A stretch of 64,000 nt of DNA from JAGTRP01 sp035255045 (GCA_035255045.1 DATFAA010000054.1:123810-187809); one strand, 5' to 3'. Positions 52,472 through 61,633 are shown, counted from the first letter of the stretch. Translations and numbers: made by a program. The notes: a model not told the origin generated them from the letters alone.

Positions 52472-54115
52472 CTACCGGGTCAGGCTGTCCAGGACGGCGT
52501 TGAGCTGGGCGTAGCGGGTCTGGCCGGGCACCAGGGCGTTGGCGGCCTGGAGCACTTCCCGGGCCTCGTCGACCAGCTCCGGCAGGACGCCCATCTTCTG
52601 CATGCGGGTGATGATGACGTAGGCCAGGTTGAACAGCACCCGGAGGTTGGCGGGCATGGCCTGGCGGGCTTCCCGCATGGAGACGATGGCTTCCTCATAG
52701 TTGCCGTCCCGGGCCAGGAGCACGCCCCGGTTCATGAATTCCATGCCTTCCTTGCGCGAGGTCTCCACCAGGGCGGCGCCTTCCTCGGCCATTTCGGCAT
52801 GGTTGAAGATTTCCTTCACCTCCTCCAGGAGGGCGGCGTTGTCCGGGTTGTTGCGCACCTGGCTCTGGAGCAGCTCGACGGCCCGCTCCTGCTTGCCGGT
52901 GGCCAGCAGCAGGCGGGCGACGTCGAGGGAGGACTGGTCGGCGGCCGGGAGGCCGGTGGCCGCCACTTCCTGCTCGAGGGTGCCGGCGATCTCGGCGGCC
53001 TTCTTGAAGTTGCCCGCCTGGTGATGGACGATGCCCTCCACCGCCAGGGCCTTGACCCGGGTCTGGTCGTCGGTGAAGGTCTTGCTGAGCTGGTCGATGA
53101 CCTTCAGGGCCTCCTGGGGGTCGTCCTTGGCGCTGCACGTCTTGGCCAGGCCGATGTAGGCCTCCGGGGCCTTGAGCACCGAGTGCTCGCCCAGGTTCAC
53201 GCTCTTGCGGAAAGCCTTTTCGGCGTGCTCCAGGCGCCCGAGCTTCAAGGAGACGTCCCCCAGGGTCTTCTGGCGGGCGACGGAATTGGGCGACAGCTTG
53301 GCGGCGTGCTCCAGGGACTGGGCCGCCGCCTCCAGGTCGCCGAGGGCCTGCAGGGTCTGGGCCAGGAGGTCGTGGGCTTCCAGGTAGTAGGGGGTGTCGC
53401 GGATGGTCTCGTCGAGGAGGGTCTTGGCCGTCTCCAGTTCGCCGTTCTGGATCAGTACCTTGGCGAGGCCGGCCTTGGCCCAGGGGAATTCCCGCTCGGC
53501 CAGCACCGTCTCGAACACCTGGCGGGCCTGGGCGAGGCTGCCGGCCTTCACCAGCAGTTCGGCCTTGGTGCGGGTGAGCTCGGCGGCGTGGGCCTTGTCG
53601 GCGACGATGCGCTCGTCGCACAGGCGGATGGCCTGGGGGAAGTCGCCGTGGCGCATGGCCCGGTCGATGTCGGCGAAGATCTCCTTGCGGGTCCAGATCT
53701 TGGTCAGGCGCTGGCGCAGGGTGCCCTCGGTGATGGGCTTCAGGAGATAGGCGTCCGGCTGGTACTCGGCGGCGCCGGTGACGGCGTCGGCGGTCTTCTC
53801 GGCGGTGATCATGATCCAGGCGCAGGCCGGGCCGACCAGCTGCCTGACCTTGGCCTCCTCCAGCACCTGCTGGCCATTCTGGCCGGTGCCGAGGTTGAAG
53901 TCGCACAGCACCACGTCGAAGGGCTGGGCGGCCAGCAGGCGGACGGCGTCCTTGCCGTTGGCGGCGGTCTCGATGTGCTTGGCATTGGCCCCGCAGTTGC
54001 GCAGGACATCGCGGATCACGGTCCGCATGCCCTGGAAGTCGTCGATGATGAGGAAGGTCTTGCGGGAGAAGTCGACGTCGGCGGTCCGTGCCGCATTGAC
54101 TGGATTCAGGGTCAT
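52472..54115 (-). CDS. Response regulator with receiver domain and TPR output
   Basis: 547-residue cytosolic protein. The receiver domain (about residues 20-145) has FLIIDDFQGMRT, the phosphorylation Asp in VVLCDFNLGTGQNG, and KPITEGTLR. The rest consists of about nine TPR-like helix pairs (for example AKAGLAKVLIQNGELETAKTLLDETI and SLEHAAKLSPNSVARQKTLGDV). No DNA-binding or enzymatic domain is present, so output should be through protein contacts. ATG at 54115 gives MTLNPVNAA; an earlier start at 54184 would overlap the kinase gene. The histidine kinase at 54150 is the obvious partner. Confidence 0.88.
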   Translation of the reverse strand: MTLNPVNAARTADVDFSRKTFLIIDDFQGMRTVIRDVLRNCGANAKHIETAANGKDAVRLLAAQPFDVVLCDFNLGTGQNGQQVLEEAKVRQLVGPACAWIMITAEKTADAVTGAAEYQPDAYLLKPITEGTLRQRLTKIWTRKEIFADIDRAMRHGDFPQAIRLCDERIVADKAHAAELTRTKAELLVKAGSLAQARQVFETVLAEREFPWAKAGLAKVLIQNGELETAKTLLDETIRDTPYYLEAHDLLAQTLQALGDLEAAAQSLEHAAKLSPNSVARQKTLGDVSLKLGRLEHAEKAFRKSVNLGEHSVLKAPEAYIGLAKTCSAKDDPQEALKVIDQLSKTFTDDQTRVKALAVEGIVHHQAGNFKKAAEIAGTLEQEVAATGLPAADQSSLDVARLLLATGKQERAVELLQSQVRNNPDNAALLEEVKEIFNHAEMAEEGAALVETSRKEGMEFMNRGVLLARDGNYEEAIVSMREARQAMPANLRVLFNLAYVIITRMQKMGVLPELVDEAREVLQAANALVPGQTRYAQLNAVLDSLTR

Positions 54116-54149
54116 GGTTCGCTGGGTGTTGATGCTTGAGGCCGCAAAT

Positions 54150-54857
54150 TCACGGCAAACGGAGGACGAAGCAGCCGCCGCCATAGGCGCCGCCGTTCTC
54201 CAGCCGGATGTCGCCGCAGCGGCTGCGGTTGCGGTGGAGCTGGGCGACCTTGGTGGAGAAGTGCAGCCCGAGGCCGGTGCTGCCGGTCTGGAAGCCGGCG
54301 CCGCGCTGGGCGGCCTGGGTCTGGTCGATCATGGCCGGGGGATAGCCGGGGCCGTCGTCCTCGATGCGGATCTCGAGGAAGCCGTCGGCTTCCCGGGCCC
54401 CCAGGCGGACCCGCCGGTGGGTGTAGCGCAGGGCGTTGCTGACGGCATTGCCGATGACGCCCGTCACCAGATCCTCGTCGAAGGGCCAGTAGAGCTCGGA
54501 CGGGGCGTCCAGTTCCAGCTCCATGCCCTGGGAGCGCAGGAGACTGGCGGTCTGCTCCGCCACGCCGGCCAGGAACTCGTCCACGGCGAGGTACTGGGGA
54601 TCGAAGGGATAGATCTGCTGGTCGAGCTTGTAGAGGGTGAGGAGCTGGACCAGGTTGTGGTTGATCCGCTTGGCCTCGTAGGTCATCTGGGACAGCTCGC
54701 CGTAGGTGGGCAGCACTTCGGGCGAGGTCGAGGCCAGGGTCTTTTCCAGCCCGCTGATGAGCAGGCTGACGGAATTCTTCATGTCATGGACGGACGACGC
54801 CAGGAAGGTCGTCATGTCCGCCGTTTCGCTCTGTCCGGATGCGGAAGTCTCGTTCAT
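54150..54857 (-). CDS. Small cytosolic histidine kinase
   Basis: 235-residue kinase with no membrane segment or separate sensor domain. The phosphoacceptor segment is FLASSVHDMKNSVSLLISGL, a HDxKN-type H-box. The HATPase domain has GVIGNAVSNALRYTHRR, EDDGPGYPPAMIDQT and GSTGLGLHFSTKVA. Start at 54857 (MNETSASG) is uncertain; no good ribosome site precedes it. It lies just upstream of the receiver-TPR gene in the same direction, so they form a two-component pair that may take input from another protein. Confidence 0.85.
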   Translation of the reverse strand: MNETSASGQSETADMTTFLASSVHDMKNSVSLLISGLEKTLASTSPEVLPTYGELSQMTYEAKRINHNLVQLLTLYKLDQQIYPFDPQYLAVDEFLAGVAEQTASLLRSQGMELELDAPSELYWPFDEDLVTGVIGNAVSNALRYTHRRVRLGAREADGFLEIRIEDDGPGYPPAMIDQTQAAQRGAGFQTGSTGLGLHFSTKVAQLHRNRSRCGDIRLENGGAYGGGCFVLRLP

Positions 54858-54998
54858 CGGAGAGGGTCTGGCCGCTTGCGCCTTTGTTCTTGAAGCCGGA
54901 AGTATGGGATTCCCCGCCGCCAGCGTCAATTTTCCCCATTCCCTTTGGGGCGATGAGGGTCCTCCGTTGTGGCCCGCCGGCAACGGGCCCGGCCCCCC

Positions 54999-57401
54999 TC
55001 AGTAGGGCCACACCCAGTGGGCGGCCTCGGCCCGGTCGGTGCCGTGTTCGTGGGCGTAGGCGAGATTGACGATGATCTCGTTCTTCATCTGCTCCTTGAG
55101 ATGGGCGGCCCGGGCGGTGAGGCCGGGCACCTTGTCGATGACGTCGATGACCAGGTTGTAGCGGTCGGTCTGGTTGAGGATGGCCAGCTCCAGGGGGGTG
55201 TTGATGTTGCCCCGCTCCTTGTAGCCCCGCACGTGGATGTTGATGTGGTTCTTGAAGCGGTAGGCGAGCTTGTGGATCAGCCACGGGTAGCCGTGGAAAT
55301 TGAAGATCACCGGCCGGTCGGTGGTGAACAGGCTGTCGAATTCCCGCTCGCTGGAGCCGTGGGGGTGCTCGCTCTCCGGCTGCAGCTTGTAGAGGTCCAC
55401 CACGTTCACGAAGCGCACCTTGAGGTCGGGCAGGTATTCCCGCAGGATGGCCGTGGCCGCCAGGGCCTCCTGGGTGGCCACGTCGCCGCAGGCGCCGATC
55501 ACCACGTCCGGCTCGGCGCCCTGGTCGTTGCTCGCCCAGCCCCAGATGCCGATGCCCTTGGCGCAGTGGATGACGGCCTCGTCGATGGAGGTGTACTGGA
55601 GGTGCTTCTGCTTGTCGGCGACGATGACGTTGATGCAGTCCACCGAACGCAGGCACTGGTCGGCCACCACCAGCAGGGTGTTGGCGTCCGGCGGCAGGTA
55701 GACCCGGGTGACGCTGGGGCTCTTGTTGGTCACCAGATCGATGAAGCCCGGGTCCTGGTGGGAAAAGCCGTTGTGGTCCTGGCGCCAGACGGTGGACGAC
55801 AGCAGGATGTTCTGGGACGCCACCGGCGCCCGCCAGAGGACGTGGTTCTTGGAGATGTCCAGCCACTTGGCGTGCTGGTTGAACATCGAGTCGATGACGT
55901 GGGCGAAGGCCTCGTAGGTGTGGAAGAAGCCGTGGCGGCCGGTGAGCAGGTAGCCCTCCAGCCAGCCGATGAGGGTGTGCTCCGACAGCATCTCCATGAC
56001 CCGGCCGTCCTTGGCCAGTTCGCCGCCGTCGGCGTCCTCGGGGTAGAGGTCGGCCATCCAGGTCTTCTTGCTGGCCTCGTAGACCGCCTGCAGGCGGTTG
56101 GAAGCGGTCTCGTCCGGGCCGAAGACCCGGAAGCTGGCCGGGTTCTGGCGCAGGATGTCCCGCAGGAATTCCCCCAGGGGCCGGGTGTTCTCGTGGAGCA
56201 CCTTGCCGGCCTGGCCGCCCTTCACCCCGTAGGCGTACTGCCGGAAGTCCGGCAGCCGCAACTCCTTCCGGAGGAGGCCACCGTTGGCGCTGGGGTTGGC
56301 GCTCATGCGCCGGCCGCCGGTGGGGGCGAGCTGGCGCAGCTCCGGCAGCAGCCGGCCGTCGGCGTCGAACAGCTCCTCGGGCCGGTAGCTCTTCAGCCAG
56401 TTCTCCAGGAGCTTCAAATGGGCGGGGTTCTCCCGCACGTCCGAGAAGGGGACCTGGTGGGAGCGCCAGGAGCCCTCCGCCTTGTGGCCGTCGATTTCCT
56501 TGGGGCCGGTCCAGCCCTTGGGGCTGCGCAGCACGATCATGGGCCAGCGCGGCCGTTCCGCCTTGCCGCCGGCCCGGGCCTTCTGCTGCAGGCTGCGGAT
56601 CTGGGCGACGGCCTCATCCAGGGTGGCGGCCATCTTCTGGTGCATCGCCGCCGGCTCGGCGCCCTCGACGAAGTAGGGGGTGTAGCCGTAGCCCCGGAAC
56701 AGGGCCTCCAGTTCCTCGTGGCTGATGCGGGCCAGGATGGAGGGGTTGGCGATCTTGTAGCCGTTGAGGTTGAGGATGGGCAGCACGGCCCCGTCCCGGA
56801 CCGGGTTGATGAACTTGTTGGAGTGCCAGGCGGTGGCCAGGGGCCCGGTCTCGGCCTCGCCGTCGCCCACCACGCAGGCGACGATCAGGTCCGGGTTGTC
56901 CAGCACCGCTCCGTAGGCGTGGGACACGCTGTAGCCCAGCTCGCCGCCCTCGTGGATGGAGCCCGGGGTCTCGGGGGTGACATGGGAGCCGATGTGGCCG
57001 GGAAAGGAGAACTGCTTGAAGAACTTGCGCAGGCCCTCCTCGTCCTCCCCCTTGTCCGGGTAGATCTCGGAATAGGTGCCCTCCAGGTAGACCGGGCCGA
57101 GGACGCCGGGGGCGCCGTGGCCGGGGCCGGCGATGAAGAGCACGTCGAGGTCGTCGCGCCGGATCAGGCGGTTGAGGTGCACCCAGACGAAGGACAGGGC
57201 CGGGCTGGCGCCCCAGTGGCCGAGGAGGCGGTGCTTGACGTGGTCCACGGTGAGGGGATGGCGCAGGAGCGGGTTGTCCCGCAGGTAGATCATGCCCACC
57301 GACAGGTAATTGCAGGCCCGCCACCAGGCGTCCATGCGGGCCAGGGTTTCGGCGTCCAGGGGGTTGGACGGGGCGGTGTGGGGTTTTTGCGATTCAGCCA
57401 T
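54999..57401 (-). CDS. xfp: Xylulose-5-phosphate/fructose-6-phosphate phosphoketolase
   Basis: Thiamine diphosphate enzyme that cleaves xylulose-5-P (or fructose-6-P) with phosphate to acetyl phosphate and glyceraldehyde-3-P (or erythrose-4-P). The 800 residues are the usual length. Signatures include LGHWGASPALSFVWVHLNR, the AGPGHGAPGVLGPVYLEGTY block, EGGELGYSVSHAYGA and GDGEAETGP (TPP-binding), SFRVFGPDETASNRL, and EGYLLTGRHGFFHTYEAF. The C-terminal domain (FHGYPWLIHKLAYRF) is complete. The 198-residue gene upstream is probably cotranscribed. Acetate kinase or phosphotransacetylase is not present nearby. Confidence 0.96.
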   Translation of the reverse strand: MAESQKPHTAPSNPLDAETLARMDAWWRACNYLSVGMIYLRDNPLLRHPLTVDHVKHRLLGHWGASPALSFVWVHLNRLIRRDDLDVLFIAGPGHGAPGVLGPVYLEGTYSEIYPDKGEDEEGLRKFFKQFSFPGHIGSHVTPETPGSIHEGGELGYSVSHAYGAVLDNPDLIVACVVGDGEAETGPLATAWHSNKFINPVRDGAVLPILNLNGYKIANPSILARISHEELEALFRGYGYTPYFVEGAEPAAMHQKMAATLDEAVAQIRSLQQKARAGGKAERPRWPMIVLRSPKGWTGPKEIDGHKAEGSWRSHQVPFSDVRENPAHLKLLENWLKSYRPEELFDADGRLLPELRQLAPTGGRRMSANPSANGGLLRKELRLPDFRQYAYGVKGGQAGKVLHENTRPLGEFLRDILRQNPASFRVFGPDETASNRLQAVYEASKKTWMADLYPEDADGGELAKDGRVMEMLSEHTLIGWLEGYLLTGRHGFFHTYEAFAHVIDSMFNQHAKWLDISKNHVLWRAPVASQNILLSSTVWRQDHNGFSHQDPGFIDLVTNKSPSVTRVYLPPDANTLLVVADQCLRSVDCINVIVADKQKHLQYTSIDEAVIHCAKGIGIWGWASNDQGAEPDVVIGACGDVATQEALAATAILREYLPDLKVRFVNVVDLYKLQPESEHPHGSSEREFDSLFTTDRPVIFNFHGYPWLIHKLAYRFKNHINIHVRGYKERGNINTPLELAILNQTDRYNLVIDVIDKVPGLTARAAHLKEQMKNEIIVNLAYAHEHGTDRAEAAHWVWPY

Positions 57402-57468
57402 TTCCGGTTCTTCCCCTTCAGGATTCAGCGCCCGTCGGAGCCGCTCCCCCGGCTGGCCGACCTTCCGC

Positions 57469-58065
57469 CTAGAGGCCGAGGCGCTTCTGGGTCTTGAATG
57501 CCTTGCTGATCACGTCGAGGCCGAGGGCCTGCATCTGGTCCACCACGCCCTGCCTGAAGCCCCGGGGCAGGCGCCCGGTGACCTCCTCCCAGAGCCGCGC
57601 CACCTCGGCCGGGCTGACGAGGACGGACTGGCTTTCCGAGTGCCGGAGAGTGGTCTCGAAGCCGTCCCGCCAGCGGTTGTCCGGGGCGTAGCGGAAGCCG
57701 ATGTACTCGATCTCGTAGCGGGCCTCGTCCTGCTCCAGGGCGAACCAGAAGCCGGCGGTGCTGCGGGCGAAGGCGGTGCCGTCGGGCAGCGGCACGATGG
57801 CGGCCAGGCGGTGGTCGCCCCCCGCCACCTCCAGGCTGAACTCCAGGGTCTTGACGTCCTTCTCGGCCAGGGCCGGCAGGACCCAGTGCTCGATGAGCCA
57901 GGAGTCCAGGTGGGTGGTGCCGGTCAGGATGAGCTTCACCAGCTGGCCGGAGGCCGAGCATTCCTGCTTGGCCCGGGTGAGCAGGGTATGGGCGCTTTGC
58001 GGCCAGTCGGCCAGGAGCTTGTTCACGAGTTTTCCAGTGCTCAGTGCGGCGGTCGGGAACGTCAT
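57469..58065 (-). CDS. Hypothetical protein upstream of phosphoketolase
   Basis: 198-residue soluble protein without a signal peptide or membrane helix that I do not recognise. It looks like a real gene: it has normal codon use for the region, ATG at 58065, and lies 67 bp before xfp on the same strand. Visible pieces are GQLVKLILTGTTHLDSWLIEHWVLP, FSLEVAGGDHRLAAIVPLP, and WFALEQDEARYEIEYIGFRY, suggesting an alpha-beta protein. A helical C-terminus (FRQGVVDQMQALGLDVISKAF) follows. A role linked to phosphoketolase is only positional. Confidence 0.72.
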   Translation of the reverse strand: MTFPTAALSTGKLVNKLLADWPQSAHTLLTRAKQECSASGQLVKLILTGTTHLDSWLIEHWVLPALAEKDVKTLEFSLEVAGGDHRLAAIVPLPDGTAFARSTAGFWFALEQDEARYEIEYIGFRYAPDNRWRDGFETTLRHSESQSVLVSPAEVARLWEEVTGRLPRGFRQGVVDQMQALGLDVISKAFKTQKRLGL

Positions 58066-58070
58066 GCTAC

Positions 58071-58091
58071 GCCCCGGGAGGCCCGGGGGGC
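58071..58091. other. GC hairpin between GGDEF-EAL gene and hypothetical gene
   Basis: GCCCCGGG (58071-58078) can pair with the CCCGGGG/C run at 58082-58091 with slippage in the G tract. It lies between the stop of the globin-coupled protein and the start of the next gene on the minus strand. No U-tract is present; partial termination is possible. Confidence 0.35.
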
Positions 58092-58107
58092 AGCGCCGCC
58101 GATGTGA

Positions 58108-60339
58108 TCAGTTTTGAGCGCCCGCCCCGGCCTGGGTTCCTCGGCGGGCCAGCCAGGCCTCGAACTGGGCCGCCGGCACGGGGCGGCTGAACAGGAAACC
58201 CTGCAGCAGGTCGCAGCCGAGGCCGGCCAGGAAGTGGTGCTGGGCCTCGGTCTCCACCCCTTCCGCCACCACCGAGAGGCCGAGGCGGCGAGCCAGGGTG
58301 ACCACGGCCCCGGCCACCGCCGCGTCGGTTTCCGATTCCGGCAGGTGCTGGACGAACCCCCGGTCCAGCTTGAGGACGTTCAGCGGCAGGCTGCGCAGCA
58401 TGGCGAGGGAGGAGTGGCCGGTGCCGAAATCGTCCATGGCCACCTGCAGGCCGCTGTCCCGCAGGCGCTGGAGCACCTGCACCGCCTTGGCCGGGTCCTG
58501 CATGGCGGCGGACTCGGTGATTTCCAGCTCGATCCAGGCGGCCGGGGCGCCGGCGCCGGCCAGGATGCGCTCCAGGCGGCCGGCCAGGTCGGGGTCGTGG
58601 AACTGGCGGGGCGACAGGTTGACCGCCATCCGCGGCACGGCGACGCCGCGGCCATGCCAGTCCACCATCTGGCGGGCGGCCTCGGCCAGGGCCCATTCCC
58701 CCATGTCGGCGATGATCCCCAGTTCCTCGGCCACCGGGATGAATTCCACCGGCGACACCAGCCCCCGCTCCGGGTGGCGCCAGCGCAGCAGGGCCTCGAC
58801 CCCGGCCAGGCCGCCGCCGATGGCGTGGATCTGGGGCTGGTAGAACAGTTCGAGCTGATTGCGGGCCACCGCCCGCCGCAGGTCGGTTTCCAGGGCCAGG
58901 CGCTGGCTGGCCCGGCGGTTCATGGCCTCGTCGTAGAAGCGGAAGGTGTTGCGCCCGGCCGCCTTGGCGGCGTACATGGCGGCGTCGGCGTTGCGCAGCA
59001 GGGTCTCCATGTCGCCGCCATCCCCCGGGTAGAGGGCTAGCCCCAGGCTGGCAGCCACGTCCACGTCCCGGCCGCCGGCCCGGATCGGCCGGGCCAGGGC
59101 GGCGAGGACCCGGTGGGCGATGGCGGCGGCCGCCTCGCTGCCCTCGCTGCCGGTGGCCAGGATGACGAACTCGTCGCCGGCCAGGCGGGCCAGGGTGTCG
59201 GTGCCGCGGCAGATGGACTTGAGGCGCTCCGCCACCTCCACCAGGACGTCGTCCCCGGCGCCGTGGCCGAGGCTGTCGTTGATGAGCTTGAAGCGGTCGA
59301 GGTCGATGAAGCAGAGGGCGAAGCCCTCGGCCTGGCGGTCGCGGCTCAGGGCTTCCCCCAGGCGCTGGTCGAAGAGGCTACGGTTGGGTAGGCCGGTGAG
59401 GGGGTCGTGGTGGGCCAGGAAGGCGAGGCGGCTCTCGGCCTCCTTGCGGGCGGTGACGTCGTTGAGGACGCCGACGTAATGGGAAATGCCCCCCGCGTCG
59501 CCGCGCACCGGCGCCAGGAAGAGCTCGATCCACTGGTGGGAGCCGCCGCAGCGGGGGCGGGATAGGGTGGTGTAGCCCTCCCGCCCGTCGGCGATGGCGG
59601 CGCGGATGACGGCGAAGCCGTCTTCGTCCCGGGTGCACAGGCAGGGCTGGCCGATGGCCTCCTCCCGCGGGCTGCCGAGGATGCGGGAAAAGGCGGCGTT
59701 CACGTAGATGAGGCGGTAGTCCGGGGGGGCGGCGGCGGCGATGAAGATGCCGTTGGCGCTCGACTCGATGGCCCGGTCGCGCAGGGCGATGGCCCGCTTG
59801 TCGGCGTGGATGTAGGTGTCCAGGGTGAGGCCGAGGTCGAGCATGACGACCTTGAGGAGGGCGTCGAAGGTGGGCAGGAAGTCCTCGAAATCGCCGTCGG
59901 CGGCCGCCCAGGTGGCCCGCAGCATGTCCGACAGGTACTTGCGGAAGGCGCCGACGTACCACTTCGGGGTGAGGCCGATGCGGGCGTGGGTCATGCCCAC
60001 CCGCAGCCGGCCGCCGACGTAGGCCTCGCCGTAGTCGCCGGCGATCAGGGTGTCGAAGTAGCGGCCGTGGGCGGCCTTCAAGCGGGCGACGGTGGCGTCG
60101 TCGGGGAGCAGGGCGGCCAGCTCGGGCAGGCGGCGCAGGTACTGGTAGAAGCCGTCGGCAAAGCCGTTCTGGGCGGCGGCCAGCTTGTCGCCGATGGCCC
60201 GCAGGCGCTCGGCGTCGGACTCGGTGAGGTCGAGGAAGGCCTTGCGGCCGGCGATCTCGGCGGCATCGATGCCCATCTCGGCGGCGATGCCGTCCACCCC
60301 GATGGCGGAGGTGCCGAGGCTGTCCGGGTGGCGGTCCAT
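58108..60339 (-). CDS. Globin-coupled sensor with PAS, GGDEF and EAL domains
   Basis: 743-residue cytosolic c-di-GMP enzyme. The first 160 residues form a protoglobin-type sensor domain: FYQYLRRLPELAALL, LKAAHGRYFDTLIAGDYGEAY, then GMTHARIGLTPKWYVGAFRKY, with proximal His at residue 118. A PAS domain (about 195-315), a GGDEF domain with LAGDEFVIL and RGTD inhibitory site, and an EAL domain (GVEALLRWRHP, DDFGTGHSSLAML) follow. Catalytic motifs are intact, GGDEF being the AGDEF variant. O2 (or NO) binding should alter c-di-GMP turnover. The ATG overlaps the stop of the upstream CZB chemoreceptor by one base (TGATG). Confidence 0.93.
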   Translation of the reverse strand: MDRHPDSLGTSAIGVDGIAAEMGIDAAEIAGRKAFLDLTESDAERLRAIGDKLAAAQNGFADGFYQYLRRLPELAALLPDDATVARLKAAHGRYFDTLIAGDYGEAYVGGRLRVGMTHARIGLTPKWYVGAFRKYLSDMLRATWAAADGDFEDFLPTFDALLKVVMLDLGLTLDTYIHADKRAIALRDRAIESSANGIFIAAAAPPDYRLIYVNAAFSRILGSPREEAIGQPCLCTRDEDGFAVIRAAIADGREGYTTLSRPRCGGSHQWIELFLAPVRGDAGGISHYVGVLNDVTARKEAESRLAFLAHHDPLTGLPNRSLFDQRLGEALSRDRQAEGFALCFIDLDRFKLINDSLGHGAGDDVLVEVAERLKSICRGTDTLARLAGDEFVILATGSEGSEAAAAIAHRVLAALARPIRAGGRDVDVAASLGLALYPGDGGDMETLLRNADAAMYAAKAAGRNTFRFYDEAMNRRASQRLALETDLRRAVARNQLELFYQPQIHAIGGGLAGVEALLRWRHPERGLVSPVEFIPVAEELGIIADMGEWALAEAARQMVDWHGRGVAVPRMAVNLSPRQFHDPDLAGRLERILAGAGAPAAWIELEITESAAMQDPAKAVQVLQRLRDSGLQVAMDDFGTGHSSLAMLRSLPLNVLKLDRGFVQHLPESETDAAVAGAVVTLARRLGLSVVAEGVETEAQHHFLAGLGCDLLQGFLFSRPVPAAQFEAWLARRGTQAGAGAQN

Positions 60340-61457
60340 CAGGCGCTCCGGCCCGTGCCCGAGGCCAGGATGCGGTCCATGCCGGCCATCACCGTCAGGT
60401 TGGCCTCTTCCATGCGGGTCAGGGCCTCCAGGGCGCCGGCGGCATCGCCGGCCCGGTAGCGCTCCACCGCCCGCCGGGCGTAGTCGTGCACCGCCTGGTG
60501 GGGAGCCTCCATTTCCCGGTAGCCCGGCAGGCGGGAGAATTCCGCCTTGCCTTCACCCTCGTAGTACCAGCGGCCGAGGCGGCACTGGGTCTCGTCCGGC
60601 AGGTCCTCCGGCTTGAGGTCGGAGAGCCCGAGGAGGACCTTGTACACCTCCAGCTTCAGGGTCAGCTCCTCGATGTTGGCCAGCTCCGCATTGGCTAGGC
60701 GGGACGACGAGGCGATGTTGTCCTGCATGCGCCGGGAGAAGCCGAGGAGGCGCTGCATGCTGTGCGTGGCCGCTTCGCTCTCGGCGCCGTGGCTGGCGGC
60801 GTTGCCGGCCCCCATTTCCATGATCTCCCGGGCGTGGCTGGTTTCCGCCTGGATGCCGGCCACCAGGCCGCCGATCTCGGTGGTGGCCTTGGCGGTGCGC
60901 TCGGCCAGCTTCCTGACCTCGTCGGCCACCACCGCGAAGCCGCGCCCGGCCTCGCCGGCCCGGGCCGCCTCGATGGCGGCGTTGAGCGCCAGGAGGTTGG
61001 TTTGCTCGGCGATCTCCTTGATGAGCTGGACGATGCCGCCGATTTCCCCGGCCCGCTGGGCCAGCCCCTCGACGCTTTGGCCGGCGGCGCCGATGCGCTC
61101 GACCATGGTGTGCAGGCTGGTGGCGATCTTCTCGAAGGCGGCCCGGTTGGCGTCGGACTCGGCGGCCGCCGTCAGGGCTGTGGCCGAGTCCTCGTTGAGC
61201 TGGGTGGACAGGCCGGAGAAGGACTGCCGGATGCCGGAGAGGGATTCGCCGAAGCGGGGAATGTTGCCGAGGACGCCGTCGAGCAGCGCCTGGCGGGCAA
61301 GGAGCTGCTCCCGCTGCCCATCGGCCTGGGAAATCTGCTCCCGGGCGGCCGCCAGCTCGCCCCGCAATGCCTCTGCCTCCGCCTTCAGCCTGGCGTTTTC
61401 CGCCAGGGCCGCCGCCAGTTCCCGTTTCACCTTCGATCCGAACACGCCGCCTCCCAT
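60339..61457 (-). CDS. Cytosolic chemoreceptor with C-terminal CZB domain
   Basis: 372-residue soluble methyl-accepting-type protein. An N-terminal coiled coil (residues 8-60) leads to a signalling domain with IKEIAEQTNLLALNAAIEAARAG and GFAVVADEVRKLAERTA. The C-terminal CZB region contains CRLGRWYYEGEG and EAPHQAVHDYARRAV, three of the four expected zinc ligands (one Cys, two His). The first-helix His expected before them is replaced in ELTLKLEVYKVLLG. Such receptors sense zinc, thiol oxidants or redox state. Coupling to the globin c-di-GMP gene suggests joint control of taxis and attachment. Confidence 0.9.
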   Translation of the reverse strand: MGGGVFGSKVKRELAAALAENARLKAEAEALRGELAAAREQISQADGQREQLLARQALLDGVLGNIPRFGESLSGIRQSFSGLSTQLNEDSATALTAAAESDANRAAFEKIATSLHTMVERIGAAGQSVEGLAQRAGEIGGIVQLIKEIAEQTNLLALNAAIEAARAGEAGRGFAVVADEVRKLAERTAKATTEIGGLVAGIQAETSHAREIMEMGAGNAASHGAESEAATHSMQRLLGFSRRMQDNIASSSRLANAELANIEELTLKLEVYKVLLGLSDLKPEDLPDETQCRLGRWYYEGEGKAEFSRLPGYREMEAPHQAVHDYARRAVERYRAGDAAGALEALTRMEEANLTVMAGMDRILASGTGRSA

Positions 61458-61471
61458 TCTTGCCCGAGGGT

Positions 61472-61500
61472 TAAAGTTGAGTAATTTACTCGGGAATAAT
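61472..61500. promoter_or_regulatory. Divergent promoter region with palindrome GAGTAA-T-TTACTC
   Basis: A 13-bp palindrome, GAGTAATTTACTC (61479-61491), lies 22 bp upstream of the CZB receptor ATG and 143 bp before ppk2, in an AT-rich island. TAAAGTTG just before and GAATAAT just after also resemble sigma-28 elements (spacing 12 rather than 11). The palindrome with CGGG beside it also recalls Rrf2/IscR-type sites. The regulator is unknown. Confidence 0.45.
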
Positions 61501-61633
61501 ACCGGCGGCCGTGATTTCGATCAACGAGTTTGCATGGCCCGGCGCGGCGAGGGGCCCGGACGCCCGGTGGACATCCCCCGGCCTTTGCCGTGAAATAGAG
61601 CCCATGTCTGGGACATGAGGAGAGGCAGGCAAG

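Noticed and set aside
54969..57497. Long plus-strand open frame antisense to phosphoketolase
   Set aside because: It has no recognisable domain and mirrors a complete 800-residue phosphoketolase with all TPP motifs.
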